Below, in pieces: positions 53,578 through 62,917 of a stretch of 64,000 nt of DNA (the first letter of the stretch is position 1; every line of letters starts with the position of its first letter). Under the pieces are notes generated by a model. It was not told the origin of the DNA. It did no database searches and worked only from the letters and a program-made list of their open reading frames with translations. The stretch covers positions 1-64,000 of the forward strand of contig NZ_FUWM01000005.1 in the NCBI RefSeq assembly GCF_900167185.1, read 5' to 3'. Source of the DNA: Selenihalanaerobacter shriftii. Its GTDB lineage: Bacteria > Bacillota > Halanaerobiia > Halobacteroidales > Acetohalobiaceae. The translations under genes and the position numbers were made by a program.

Positions 53578-53599
53578 ATGTTGAGAGGAGGGAATTGTA

Positions 53600-54829
53600 A
53601 TGAGTGCAAAAGTTGAAGCATTACAATTACACAAAAAATATCGAGGGAAATTAATGGTAAATACCAAAGTACAAGTACGCAATGGGCGTGATTTAGCATT
53701 AGCTTATACACCAGGGGTGGCAGAACCATGTAAAGAGATTAATCAAGATATTAATAAGGTATATGAATATACTGCAAAGAGTAATTTAGTGGCTGTTGTT
53801 TCTGATGGAAGTGCGGTCTTAGGGTTAGGTAATATTGGAGCAGAGGCTTCTTTACCAGTAATGGAAGGGAAATCTGTGCTTTTTAAAGAGTTTGGTGGGG
53901 TAGATGCATTTCCTATCTGTGTTAATACTCAAGATGTAGAAGAAATTGTAGAGACGGTAAAGCGATTAGAACCTACATTTGGTGGAGTTAATTTAGAAGA
54001 TATCGCATCTCCTAGGTGTGTGGAAATTGAAGAAAGATTAAAGGCTGAAACGAATATACCAATTTTTCATGATGACCAACATGGAACAGCTATTGTGGTA
54101 CTAGCTGGTTTAATTAACGCACTAAAATATGTAAAGAAAGATATTGAAGATACCAAGGTAGTGATTAATGGTGCTGGTTCAGCTGGAATAGCAATTGCTA
54201 AATTATTATTAAGTGTAGGAGTTAAAGATGTAATTATGTGTGATATTTTCGGAATCTTACATCCTGATGAAGAAGAAATGAATTCACTTCAAGCTGAGAT
54301 AGCTGAAATAACAAATCAAGAAAGATTAACCGGTGATTTAGCAGCAGCTATGGAAGGTGCAGATGCTTTTATCGGAGTTTCAGCTCCAAATGTTGTTTCA
54401 AAAGAGATGGTAACAAGTATGGCCGATGATGCTATTTTGTTTGCCATGGCTAATCCAGTACCAGAGATTCTACCAGATGAAGCTAAAGAAGCAGGAGCAA
54501 CAGTAGTTGGAACTGGACGTTCTGATTTTGCTAATCAAGTTAACAATGTTCTAGCTTTTCCAGGAATCTTTAGAGGAGCATTAGATGTACGAGCCACTGA
54601 TATTAATGAGGAAATGAAGGTAGCAGCAGCATATGCAATAGCTAATTTAATATCTGAAGAAGAATTAAATGCTGAATATGTAATTCCTGATCCTTTCGAC
54701 AAAAGAGTAGTACCTAAGATTGCTGCTGAAGTAGCAAAAGCGGCTATTAAAAGTGGGGTTGCTCAAATAGAGATTGATTATGATACGGAATTAGAAAATG
54801 TAAAGAAGTTAATGGCTAAGGAGGAGTGA
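53600..54829 (+). CDS. malic enzyme (NAD(P)-dependent, decarboxylating)
   Basis: 409 residues, the short bacterial malic enzyme. AYTPGVAEPC near 35, VSDGSAVLGLGNIG (about 70-83), metal-binding FHDDQHGTAIVV (about 154-165), nucleotide loop INGAGSAGIAIA, and MANPVPEI. Converts L-malate to pyruvate and CO2. First gene of the catabolic island, GAGAGGAGGG upstream. Seven bases before the hydratase large subunit. Confidence 0.95.
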   Translation: MSAKVEALQLHKKYRGKLMVNTKVQVRNGRDLALAYTPGVAEPCKEINQDINKVYEYTAKSNLVAVVSDGSAVLGLGNIGAEASLPVMEGKSVLFKEFGGVDAFPICVNTQDVEEIVETVKRLEPTFGGVNLEDIASPRCVEIEERLKAETNIPIFHDDQHGTAIVVLAGLINALKYVKKDIEDTKVVINGAGSAGIAIAKLLLSVGVKDVIMCDIFGILHPDEEEMNSLQAEIAEITNQERLTGDLAAAMEGADAFIGVSAPNVVSKEMVTSMADDAILFAMANPVPEILPDEAKEAGATVVGTGRSDFANQVNNVLAFPGIFRGALDVRATDINEEMKVAAAYAIANLISEEELNAEYVIPDPFDKRVVPKIAAEVAKAAIKSGVAQIEIDYDTELENVKKLMAKEE

Positions 54830-54835
54830 AGTAAG

Positions 54836-56098
54836 ATGCATGCAATTGAAAAATATTTGGCTAAAGCAGCCAATAAAGAGAGGGTTTCTACTGGAGAGAT
54901 TGTGACTGCCAAGGTTGATTTAGTGGAGGTTAATGATCTCTATTTACAGGTAATTAAATCATTTAAAGAAATGGGAGGAGATAAGGTCTGGAATCCAGAT
55001 AAAGTTTCATTTGTCTTTGACCATTATAGTCCTACTCCTACAATTAAAGCTGCAGATAATCATAAAAAGATGAGAGAATTCTGTCGAGAACAAGATATAG
55101 ATCACTTATTTGATATTAATGCAGGAGTCTGTCATCAAGTTTTACCAGAGGCAGGGTTAGTACACCCTGGAATGATTTTGGTAGCTACTGACTCCCATAC
55201 AACAACACATGGGGCATTTGGAGCTTTTGGTACTGGCGTAGGTGCAACTGATTTAGCAACAATATTGTTATCTGGTGAACTGTGGTTTAAAGTGCCTGAA
55301 ATTATTAAGATAAAAATAGATGGTGAACTAAAACCAAATGTTATGGCTAAAGATGTAATATTGCATATTTTGGGTGAATTAAAACAAGATGCAGCTGTAT
55401 ATAAGGCTATAGAATTTACAGGTTCTGTAGTAGAGGAAATGTCTGTAGCTGAGCGTATGGTTCTATGTAATATGTCAGTTGAGATGGGGGCCAAAACTAC
55501 TTATATTAAGCCAGATCAAAAGACTTTAGATTACTTAGAGCCAAGAGTAAACAGAGAATTTGAGATTGTAGAAACTGATGAAGATTTTGAATACGTAGAA
55601 GTTCATCATTTTGATGTGAGTGATTTAGATCCATCTGTAGCTAAGCCACATAGTATTGATAATGTTGATAAAGTAAGTAATGTAGTAGGAGAAAAGGTTG
55701 ATCAAGTATTTATAGGAACTTGTACCGGTGGTAGAGTGAATGATATACGGGTGGCAGCTGAAATTCTAGAAGGTAAAAAGATTGCAGATGATATACGATT
55801 AGTTGTGATTCCTGCATCTGATGAAGTTTATAAGACGGCAATGGAGAAAGGTTATATTCAAACATTAGTTGATAGTGGAGCTACAATTTCAGCGCCAGGT
55901 TGTGGACCATGTTTAGGTGCTCACCAGGGAGTATTGGCTGATGGAGAGACATGTGTGGCTACGTCTAGTAGAAACTTCCCAGGTAGAATGGGTAGTACAG
56001 GAGCAAAGGTGTATAGTGCATCACCGGCAACTGCTGCTTTAACTGCATTAAAAGGTAGTTTAGCTGACCCAGGTGAATTAAAAGGGAGGGGAGAATAA
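54836..56098 (+). CDS. aconitase-family hydro-lyase, large subunit (LeuC-like)
   Basis: 420 residues, same family as isopropylmalate isomerase, homoaconitase, dimethylmaleate hydratase and maleate hydratase large subunits. The iron-sulphur ligands are visible: FIGTCTGGR (about 300) and PGCGPCLGAHQG (about 356-367). ATDSHTTTHGAFGAFGTGVGATD is intact in shorter segments. No leuA or leuB is near; instead it lies between malic enzyme and a tricarboxylate importer, so a catabolic substrate such as maleate or a methyl-substituted relative is more likely than leucine synthesis. Confidence 0.88.
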   Translation: MHAIEKYLAKAANKERVSTGEIVTAKVDLVEVNDLYLQVIKSFKEMGGDKVWNPDKVSFVFDHYSPTPTIKAADNHKKMREFCREQDIDHLFDINAGVCHQVLPEAGLVHPGMILVATDSHTTTHGAFGAFGTGVGATDLATILLSGELWFKVPEIIKIKIDGELKPNVMAKDVILHILGELKQDAAVYKAIEFTGSVVEEMSVAERMVLCNMSVEMGAKTTYIKPDQKTLDYLEPRVNREFEIVETDEDFEYVEVHHFDVSDLDPSVAKPHSIDNVDKVSNVVGEKVDQVFIGTCTGGRVNDIRVAAEILEGKKIADDIRLVVIPASDEVYKTAMEKGYIQTLVDSGATISAPGCGPCLGAHQGVLADGETCVATSSRNFPGRMGSTGAKVYSASPATAALTALKGSLADPGELKGRGE

Positions 56099-56099
56099 G

Positions 56100-56597
56100 A
56101 TGGAAGAGATTTGTGGTAGGGTTTTTAAATTTGGAGATAACATAGACACTGATCAAATATATCCAGGGCGTTATTTAGCGTTAACTGATCATCAAGAGAT
56201 TGCTGAACATGCTATGGAGGGGGCAGATCCTAATTTTGTTCAAGAAGTAGAAGATGGTGATATCATTGTAGGTGGTAGTAACTTTGGATGTGGTTCTAGC
56301 CGTGAACATGCAGTAATCTGTATAAAGAATACAGGAGTAGCAGCGGTTATTGCTAAATCTTTTGCTCGCATCTTCTATAGAAATGCTATTAATATGGGTT
56401 TACCAGTAATTGAGGTTTCAGAGTTGGAAGTAGAAGAAGGTAATAAGGTTACTGTTGATTTAGGCGCCGGTAAGATTACTAAAGAGGATGGCACTGAATA
56501 TAAATTCAAATCTTTACCAGATAATATTTTGGAAATTATCGAAGCCGGTGGAGTGATTAATTATAATAAAGAACAAAATGGACAAAAAGATAATTAA
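56100..56597 (+). CDS. aconitase-family hydro-lyase, small subunit (LeuD-like)
   Basis: 165 residues, swivel domain. FGDNIDTDQIYPGRYLALTD (11-30) and GGSNFGCGSSREHA near 58-71 are conserved family parts. The substrate-recognition loop reads Y25-L-A-L-T29. Isopropylmalate isomerases have YLVYT-like and homoaconitases YLRTT-like loops, so neither specificity is predicted. It starts one base after the large subunit ends and forms the active hetero-complex with it. Confidence 0.88.
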   Translation: MEEICGRVFKFGDNIDTDQIYPGRYLALTDHQEIAEHAMEGADPNFVQEVEDGDIIVGGSNFGCGSSREHAVICIKNTGVAAVIAKSFARIFYRNAINMGLPVIEVSELEVEEGNKVTVDLGAGKITKEDGTEYKFKSLPDNILEIIEAGGVINYNKEQNGQKDN

Positions 56598-56758
56598 TGA
56601 ACTTTATGATCTAATTATTTAAAATTTCAGAAAATTATTTTATAGTGAATAGTAAGAAACTTATGAATAATAATTGGTTAGAAAGGAGGGACAAGAGAAA
56701 GTTTAAGCAATTAATAAAGCAAATTACAAATCAATTAAAACTCAAGGAGGTTATTAAA

Positions 56759-57718
56759 TTGAAGAAGAGATTAATTAGTAGCATTTTATTAACATTATTA
56801 ATGGTTACATTGGTTAGTAGTCCGATTTTAGCAGCTTATCCTACTGATAAAGCGTTAAATTATATTGTATGTTTTAATCCTGGGGGAGAATCAGATTTAA
56901 CTGCTAGAGCTCAGCAGAAGCCTTTAGAAAAAGTATTAGGTACTGATGTGGTAGTTAATTATAAGATTGGTGGAGGTGGTGCTGTAGGTTGGTCAGAATT
57001 AGTTAATTCTAATCCAGACGGTTATACAGTAGCTGGTTTTAATCTTCCGCACATTATTTTACAGCCATTAGTAAGAGATAATCCTGGCTATCAAACTGAA
57101 AAAATTAAGCCGGTTTATACTTTCCAGTCTACTCCAAATATTTTAGCAGTACCTAAAGATAGTCAGTTTAAGACATTAGACCAACTGATTAATTATGCTA
57201 AGAAGGCTCCAGGTGCTGTAGTTATTGGTGGAAGTGGTAGTTATAGTGCTAATCACTTAGGAACTTTAGAATTTAACCAAGCAGCTGGAATTAAGACTAC
57301 TTATATACCATTTACTGGTTCTGGAGAAGCAGTACCAGCTTTAATAGGTGGTCACGTAAGTGCATTAATGACTTATACTAGTATGGGTAAGCAGTATAGA
57401 GATGACATGAGAATTTTAGCAGTAGCTTCTGAAGAAAGAGTTCCTGCATTACCTAATGTACCTACATTTAAGGAATTAGGTTATGATTATGTAGAAGGTG
57501 CTTATCGTGGAATGGCAGTGCCTCCAGGAACGTCTGAAGCTAAGATTAAGAAGTTAGCTGCAGCAAATCGAAAGCTTAATAACGATCCTGAATTCCAGAA
57601 GAAATTAGAAAGTATGGGTTTCCAGTTAGTTAATATGGGACCTGAGGAGACTGAAGAATTTATTGAGAAAAGAACGAAGTATTATAGACAATTATTAAAA
57701 GAAGTAGGATTACTATAA
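56759..57718 (+). CDS. tctC: tripartite tricarboxylate transporter substrate-binding protein TctC
   Basis: 319 residues from TTG 56759, selected by CAAGGAGG 8 bases upstream and because a signal peptide (MKKRLISSILLTLLMVTLVS) starts there; an in-frame GTG at 56645 would add 38 residues. Mature protein shows the TctC/Bug fold with PGGESDLTAR near 43 and KIGGGGAVGW. It captures a carboxylic acid in the periplasm for TctAB. Bug-type proteins bind many acids, so the ligand is not read from sequence. Confidence 0.93.
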   Translation: MKKRLISSILLTLLMVTLVSSPILAAYPTDKALNYIVCFNPGGESDLTARAQQKPLEKVLGTDVVVNYKIGGGGAVGWSELVNSNPDGYTVAGFNLPHIILQPLVRDNPGYQTEKIKPVYTFQSTPNILAVPKDSQFKTLDQLINYAKKAPGAVVIGGSGSYSANHLGTLEFNQAAGIKTTYIPFTGSGEAVPALIGGHVSALMTYTSMGKQYRDDMRILAVASEERVPALPNVPTFKELGYDYVEGAYRGMAVPPGTSEAKIKKLAAANRKLNNDPEFQKKLESMGFQLVNMGPEETEEFIEKRTKYYRQLLKEVGLL

Positions 57719-57729
57719 TTAATAACCAA

Positions 57730-57757
57730 AACGGCTCTCACATATGTGAGGGCCGTT
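57730..57757 (+). other. intercistronic hairpin between tctC and tctA
   Basis: AACGGCTCTCAC and GTGAGGGCCGTT form a 12-bp stem with ATAT loop and no T run. Such hairpins after a binding-protein gene protect the upstream message and raise its level relative to the membrane genes. Confidence 0.7.
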
Positions 57758-57809
57758 AAATAAGAATAAGATCCTGAAATAGTTAAATAAAGAAGGAGGT
57801 AGAGTAGTC

Positions 57810-59333
57810 ATGATAGAACATATTATAACAGCATTTGGTGCAATGCTTACTTTAAAGAATATGCTATTTATGTTATTTGGTGTTACAGGTGGTATGATAG
57901 CTGGTGGTTTACCAGGTTTAACAGCTACTATGTCTGTAGCATTAATTGTTCCTTTTACTTTTTCAATGGACCCGATTACTGGTTTAGTAACAATCGGGGC
58001 AATCTATTGTGGAGCAATATTTGGCGGTGCTTTTTCAGCTATATTAGTTAATGCACCAGGAACACCATCTTCAATTGGAACTACTTTTGATGGATATCCT
58101 ATGACTAAACAGGGTAGAGGAGAGGAAGCTATTCTTACAGCTACTTGGGCATCTGCAGGTGGAGGAATTATCGGTACTATCATCTTAATCTTTCTTGCAG
58201 TTCCTTTATCTGAAGTAGCTATTAAATTTGGACCACCTGAATATTTTTGGGTTAGTATTTTTGGGTTAACAATCATTACTAGCTTAGCTTCAAAATCTAT
58301 ATTAAAGGGAGTAACTGGTGGGATTTTAGGATTGTTGATTAGTATGATTGGGATTGCTCCAATAGGTGGAGATGTTAGATTTACTATGGGTATACCCGCT
58401 TTTCAAGGTGGGGTGCAATTAATTTCTGTCTTAATTGGATTCTTCTGTATTCCTGAAATGTTAAAGACAGCAGGAAACCTTAGGAAAAGTGAATTAAAGA
58501 AAGATGTTGAAGTTAGTGATCAGTCTGGAGTAGTAAAGAAAGCCTTTCTAAATGTATTTAAAAAACCTATCAACTTTATTAGATCTTCAATTATCGGAGC
58601 GCTTGTTGGGGTTTTACCAGGGGCTGGAGGAAGTATTGCAAATTTAGTTGCTTATAATGAAGCTCAAAAAGCTTCTGATGATTCAGATAGCTTCGGGACA
58701 GGTAATCCACAAGGAGTAGTCGCTACAGAAGCAGCTAATAATGCTACGATTGAAGGTGGAATGGTTCCTTTACTTACTTTAGGTATACCAGGTTCACCAC
58801 CGGCAGCAATCATATATGGTGCTTTAATGTTACAGGGATTAAGACCTGGCCCTGAATTATTCTCAACAAATGCTAAAATTACTTATGCATTTATGTTATC
58901 ATTATTTGTAGCTAATGTTATGATGTTTGTAGTGGGAGCCTTAGGAGGGAAAACTATTTATAAGGTTGTTACTAATATTTCTAATAGAGTATTAGTACCA
59001 TCTATTATCTTCTTAACAATCTTAGGTTCTTATTCTATTCGAAATAATATAGCAGATGTAGTAGTTATGTTAGTAATAGGATTAATTGGTTATGTTTTAA
59101 AAGAATTAGGCTTCCAACCTGGACCGGTTGTTTTAGGCCTAATATTAGGTCCGATTGCTGAGAAAGGTTTAGTACAAGGTTATTTAATGGGTATGGCTTT
59201 ACCAAATCCATGGTTAACTTTCTTTACTAGACCAATCTCAATAACATTAATATGTCTTACTATAATTTCTGGAGTTTGGCCGTTAATTAAAGAATATAGA
59301 GAACGGAAAAAAGGAAAAGAGGTGACAGCTTAA
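57810..59333 (+). CDS. tctA: tripartite tricarboxylate transporter large membrane subunit TctA
   Basis: 507 residues with about eleven membrane helices. Diagnostic motifs: GGLPGLTATMSVAL (about 31-44), GGAFSAILVNAPGTPSS (about 71-87), GVLPGAGGSIA (about 267-277) and TLGIPGSPPAA (about 324-334). AAGGAGGTAG precedes the ATG. Its stop overlaps the tctB start by one base. Confidence 0.96.
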   Translation: MIEHIITAFGAMLTLKNMLFMLFGVTGGMIAGGLPGLTATMSVALIVPFTFSMDPITGLVTIGAIYCGAIFGGAFSAILVNAPGTPSSIGTTFDGYPMTKQGRGEEAILTATWASAGGGIIGTIILIFLAVPLSEVAIKFGPPEYFWVSIFGLTIITSLASKSILKGVTGGILGLLISMIGIAPIGGDVRFTMGIPAFQGGVQLISVLIGFFCIPEMLKTAGNLRKSELKKDVEVSDQSGVVKKAFLNVFKKPINFIRSSIIGALVGVLPGAGGSIANLVAYNEAQKASDDSDSFGTGNPQGVVATEAANNATIEGGMVPLLTLGIPGSPPAAIIYGALMLQGLRPGPELFSTNAKITYAFMLSLFVANVMMFVVGALGGKTIYKVVTNISNRVLVPSIIFLTILGSYSIRNNIADVVVMLVIGLIGYVLKELGFQPGPVVLGLILGPIAEKGLVQGYLMGMALPNPWLTFFTRPISITLICLTIISGVWPLIKEYRERKKGKEVTA

Positions 59334-59776
59334 TGAAAGAATATAATACAGATCTGATTGGTGGATTAATTGTAGTTATTACTTCATTCCTTTTCTGGAA
59401 AGCAGTAGGTAACTTTACTCGTTTTGGTAAGCTGTTTCCACAAGGTATTATCGCCATACTTTTCATTGCAGGAATAGGTTTACTGATTAAAAGTAAGATT
59501 AATCCTTCTAAACGTGTGATGTTTATGGAAGATGATAAGGCAAGAATGATGGCTATTGCAGTTATCAGTCTTCTTTGGGTATTACTATTAGATAAAATTG
59601 GCTTTGCAGTAACTAGTTTTGTAGCCATGGGGTTATCTTTTTGGGTATTAAAGGAAAAACGAGGAGTTAGTAGCTTACTTACTTCATTTTTATTAGCTGG
59701 TGTTGAAGTGACTACATTTTACCTTATCTTTAGTAATCTATTAAAGATTCCTCTTCCTACAGGGATGTTCTTTTAA
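59333..59776 (+). CDS. tctB: tripartite tricarboxylate transporter small membrane subunit TctB
   Basis: 147 residues with four membrane helices, typical of TctB. Starts on the last base of tctA (TAATG) and completes the TctABC importer. Confidence 0.92.
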   Translation: MKEYNTDLIGGLIVVITSFLFWKAVGNFTRFGKLFPQGIIAILFIAGIGLLIKSKINPSKRVMFMEDDKARMMAIAVISLLWVLLLDKIGFAVTSFVAMGLSFWVLKEKRGVSSLLTSFLLAGVEVTTFYLIFSNLLKIPLPTGMFF

Positions 59777-59785
59777 TAATAGTTG

Positions 59786-59822
59786 TTGGAAGACTAGGCT
59801 TAAAACTGGTCTTCCAATTTTA
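59786..59822 (+). terminator. terminator after tctB
   Basis: TTGGAAGACTAG/CTGGTCTTCCAA stem (one G-T pair) followed by TTTTATTTT. It separates the importer genes from the racemase-decarboxylase genes, which may be a second unit; TATAAT lies at 59841-59846 but no good -35 element is seen. Confidence 0.82.
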
Positions 59823-59865
59823 TTTTGGTACTGATACAATTATAATAACTAAGGAGGAAAGAATA

Positions 59866-61119
59866 ATGGAATTAAAGTATGGAGAAGGAAAAGTAAGTTT
59901 TGAAATTGATGAAAGCAAAGTAACAGAGACACTCTTAGCAGATGAAAAAGAAGGGGTAGAAGATCCATTAGAAGCTATTAAAGAAAGCATAAAATCACCA
60001 ATAGGTACAGATCCATTACTAGAGGTGGCGAAAAGAAAATCTCCGAAAAAAGTTGTAATTATTGTTAATGATGTAAGTAGACCAACACCATATAATTATA
60101 TATTACCACCTATACTTGAAGATTTACATGAAGCAGGAATTAAAAAGGATCAAATTACATTTATAATTGCTACAGGAATTCATGACCCACATACTGATCA
60201 GCAGAATGAAGAGATTTTTGGCAAAGAATTAGTAGAAAATTATTCTTTTAAATTTCATAATCCTGATGAAGATTTAGTTAATTTAGGTGAATTAAGTTCT
60301 GGAAATACACTGCATGTAAATAAAGAAGTAGTAGACGCAGATATGGTCATTACTACAGGAGTAATATTACCACATTATTTTGCAGGGTTTTCTGGAGGGA
60401 GAAAATCAATCCTACCAGGTGTTGCTGGTCGAGATACTATTCAATTTAATCATGCACGAATGGTTAAATTATTAGGGAATTTACCTCCATTAGAAGAGAA
60501 TCCAGTTAGTTTAGAGATGTTTGAGGCGGCTAACAAAGTAGGAGTAGATTTTATTTTAAATATTGTAACGAATAGTGAGAGAGAAATAGTTAAGGTAGTA
60601 GCAGGAGATTTAGAAGAAGCCTGGTATGCTGGAACTGATATTTCTTCTAAGATGTATCATGTGCCATTAAAAGAAAAGACTGATGTGGCAATTGTAAGTG
60701 CAGGAGGTTATCCAAGAGATATAAATATTTATCAAGCTCAAAAAGCTCTTGATCATGCCGACCACGGTACTAAATTAGGTGGAACAATTATCTGGGTGGC
60801 TAAATGTCAAGAAGGTTTAGCAGAAGAGGTATTTGAAAATTGGATGTATGATGCTCAAAAGCCTGAAGATAACGTAAAGCGAATTAAAAAACAGTTTGTA
60901 ATTGGTGGGCATAAAGCATATGCAATTAGTCAAGTAGCATGTCATAAAGAGATTATATTAGTTTCTGATTTAGATGAAGATATAACAGAAACATTATTTG
61001 CTAAGAAAATGGATAGTGTACAAGCTGCTATAGATTATGTGGAAGAGAAATATAATGGAGATTATAACACCATAGTAATGCCTCAAGGTAGTTTAACTGT
61101 TCCAACTGTTGATCATTAA
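59866..61119 (+). CDS. LarA-family nickel-pincer-dependent 2-hydroxyacid racemase
   Basis: 417 residues, LarA fold. Every key residue of Lactobacillus LarA has a counterpart: D69 and R72 (NDVSRPTP), H106 (GIHDPHT), H170 (PHYFAGFSGG), the cofactor-linking K180 (GRKSILPG), nickel ligand H196 (FNHARM), Q290 and K293 (YQAQKA). LarA enzymes racemise lactate, and some homologues act on malate or other 2-hydroxyacids. Beside malic enzyme and a maleate-type hydratase, malate racemisation is the most economical role. It needs the LarBCE-made cofactor, whose genes are not in the window. AAGGAGGAAA precedes the ATG. Confidence 0.87.
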   Translation: MELKYGEGKVSFEIDESKVTETLLADEKEGVEDPLEAIKESIKSPIGTDPLLEVAKRKSPKKVVIIVNDVSRPTPYNYILPPILEDLHEAGIKKDQITFIIATGIHDPHTDQQNEEIFGKELVENYSFKFHNPDEDLVNLGELSSGNTLHVNKEVVDADMVITTGVILPHYFAGFSGGRKSILPGVAGRDTIQFNHARMVKLLGNLPPLEENPVSLEMFEAANKVGVDFILNIVTNSEREIVKVVAGDLEEAWYAGTDISSKMYHVPLKEKTDVAIVSAGGYPRDINIYQAQKALDHADHGTKLGGTIIWVAKCQEGLAEEVFENWMYDAQKPEDNVKRIKKQFVIGGHKAYAISQVACHKEIILVSDLDEDITETLFAKKMDSVQAAIDYVEEKYNGDYNTIVMPQGSLTVPTVDH

Positions 61120-61139
61120 TTTTAAGGGAGGCAACTATA

Positions 61140-61427
61140 TTGGAAAAAGTGATTATAACTAGTCTCTTAGGAATGGGGGTAGTCTTTAGTTTTTTATTAT
61201 TAATTTATGGTATATTATTTAGCTTTAAATATATATTTGTAAAAAATGAACACGCTTCTAAAGGAGAAATAATACCTAATAATAATGATTTAGTGGAAGA
61301 AGAGCTAGTCTCAATTCTGACTACCTTAAATTATTATACTGGTGAAGATTTAAATGAAGGAGAAGTAATTATTGATAAAGCTGGGAGGGTAAAAGATGAA
61401 GAGATATATTGTTCAGGCCAACAATAA
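61140..61427 (+). CDS. OadG-like gamma subunit of a sodium-pumping decarboxylase
   Basis: 95 residues: one N-terminal membrane helix (about 7-30) and an acidic tail. TTG start with GGGAGG upstream. Such small proteins hold the carboxyltransferase to the membrane beta subunit. Identity rests on topology and on the next three genes. Overlaps the biotin carrier gene by 32 bases. Confidence 0.8.
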   Translation: MEKVIITSLLGMGVVFSFLLLIYGILFSFKYIFVKNEHASKGEIIPNNNDLVEEELVSILTTLNYYTGEDLNEGEVIIDKAGRVKDEEIYCSGQQ

Positions 61428-61788
61428 GGAATATGAAGTCTTTATTAGAGAAGCTCCAAATGGTAGTGAAAATTTAGAACAAGATAATCCTCAAACGTCT
61501 GATAAAGATGATGAAGTAGTAAACCAAGTTATTTCTAGTACCGATTCAGCGATTAATGAAGATAAAATTCCAGTATTAGCTCCTATGTCTGGTGAAGTTT
61601 TATCTATAAGGGTTGATGAAGGTTCTAAAGTTAATAAAGGCCAAATAATTATGACTATAGAAGCCATGAAAATGGAAACAGAGATAGCAGCACCTACCAG
61701 TGGCATCATCAATAAAATTTTGGTTAAAAAAGGTGTTAATTGTAACCAAAAAGATAAGTTAGCTTTAATTGAAGAGGTTGGTGGTTAA
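61396..61788 (+). CDS. biotin carrier protein of the decarboxylase
   Basis: 130 residues. A flexible acidic linker leads to a biotinyl domain (about 58-128) with the biotinylated K92 in EAMKME, and [11 protein letters not shown] at its start. It carries the carboxyl group from the carboxyltransferase to the membrane pump. ATG after GGGAGGG. A separate carrier protein, instead of a domain fused to the alpha subunit, resembles methylmalonyl-CoA decarboxylase layout. Confidence 0.94.
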   Translation: MKRYIVQANNKEYEVFIREAPNGSENLEQDNPQTSDKDDEVVNQVISSTDSAINEDKIPVLAPMSGEVLSIRVDEGSKVNKGQIIMTIEAMKMETEIAAPTSGIINKILVKKGVNCNQKDKLALIEEVGG

Positions 61789-61790
61789 TA

Positions 61791-62906
61791 ATGTATGCCA
61801 ATCTGATCCAGGAATTATTAGTAGAGACTGGATTTTATAATTTAACCTTCCAACATTTAATTATGTTATTGATAGGTTTATCATTGATCTATTTAGCAAT
61901 CAACAAAAAGTATGAACCACTGCTTTTACTACCTATGGGAGTTGGTATGATTTTAGCCAATCTGCCATTAGCAGATTTAATGGAAAATGGGGGATTATTA
62001 TATTATATTTATCAAGGGATAAAATTAGGAATTTATCCACCATTAATTTTTTTAGGAGTAGGAACAATGACAGATTTTGGTCCACTTATAGCAAACCCTC
62101 GTAGTATATTATTAGGAGCTAGTGCTCAATTAGGAATATTTTTTACTTTAATAAGTGCGTTTTTGTTAAATTTTAGTTTGCCAGAAGCAGCTTCTATTTC
62201 AATAATAGGAGGAGCAGATGGTCCTACAGCTATATTCTTAACTTCGAAATTAGCCCCTCATCTTTTAGGACCAGTGGCTATAGCAGCCTATTCATATATG
62301 GCGCTGGTACCTTTTATTCAACCACCAATTATGAAGTTATTAACTACTCAAGAAGAGAGAAATATAGAGATGGTTCAATTAAGGGAAGTTTCCCAAAAAG
62401 AAAAAATAAGTTTTGCTTTAATAGTAATGATTTTAGGTATTCTAGTAATACCTTCAGCAGGAGCTCTCTTAGGTGCATTAATGCTAGGGAATTTATTAAA
62501 AGAGAGTGGAGTAACTGAAAGACTGGCAGATACAGCTAGAAACTCTTTAACAAATATAGTAACTATATTTTTAGGAACAACTGTTGGTGCAACAGCCAAT
62601 GCTGAATTATTTTTGAATTGGAATACGATATTTATTATAGCCTTAGGATTAATTGCTTTTATGATTGGGACTATAAGTGGAGTGCTTTTTGCTAAAATAA
62701 TGAATTACTTTAGTAATACTAAGATAAACCCTTTAATAGGTTCAGCAGGAGTTTCAGCTGTACCAATGGCAGCTAGAGTGAGTCAAAAGGTAGGACAAGA
62801 AGCTAATCCTAATAATTATTTATTAATGCATGCTATGGGGCCTAATGTAGCTGGAGTATTAGGTTCTGCTTTGGCAGCAGGCGTTTTATTAACATTAATC
62901 GGTTAA
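61791..62906 (+). CDS. oadB: sodium-translocating decarboxylase beta subunit
   Basis: 371 residues with about nine membrane helices. The [10 protein letters not shown] motif (about 141-150) supplies the key Asp for Na+ and carboxybiotin, and [15 protein letters not shown] lies in the second half. It decarboxylates carboxybiotin and exports Na+. Three bases after the carrier gene. Confidence 0.95.
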   Translation: MYANLIQELLVETGFYNLTFQHLIMLLIGLSLIYLAINKKYEPLLLLPMGVGMILANLPLADLMENGGLLYYIYQGIKLGIYPPLIFLGVGTMTDFGPLIANPRSILLGASAQLGIFFTLISAFLLNFSLPEAASISIIGGADGPTAIFLTSKLAPHLLGPVAIAAYSYMALVPFIQPPIMKLLTTQEERNIEMVQLREVSQKEKISFALIVMILGILVIPSAGALLGALMLGNLLKESGVTERLADTARNSLTNIVTIFLGTTVGATANAELFLNWNTIFIIALGLIAFMIGTISGVLFAKIMNYFSNTKINPLIGSAGVSAVPMAARVSQKVGQEANPNNYLLMHAMGPNVAGVLGSALAAGVLLTLIG

Positions 62907-62917
62907 AGGGGGGGATG

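Noticed and set aside
54836-56597. Leucine biosynthesis genes leuC and leuD
   Set aside because: No other leucine genes nearby, catabolic and transport context, and a non-isopropylmalate loop in the small subunit.
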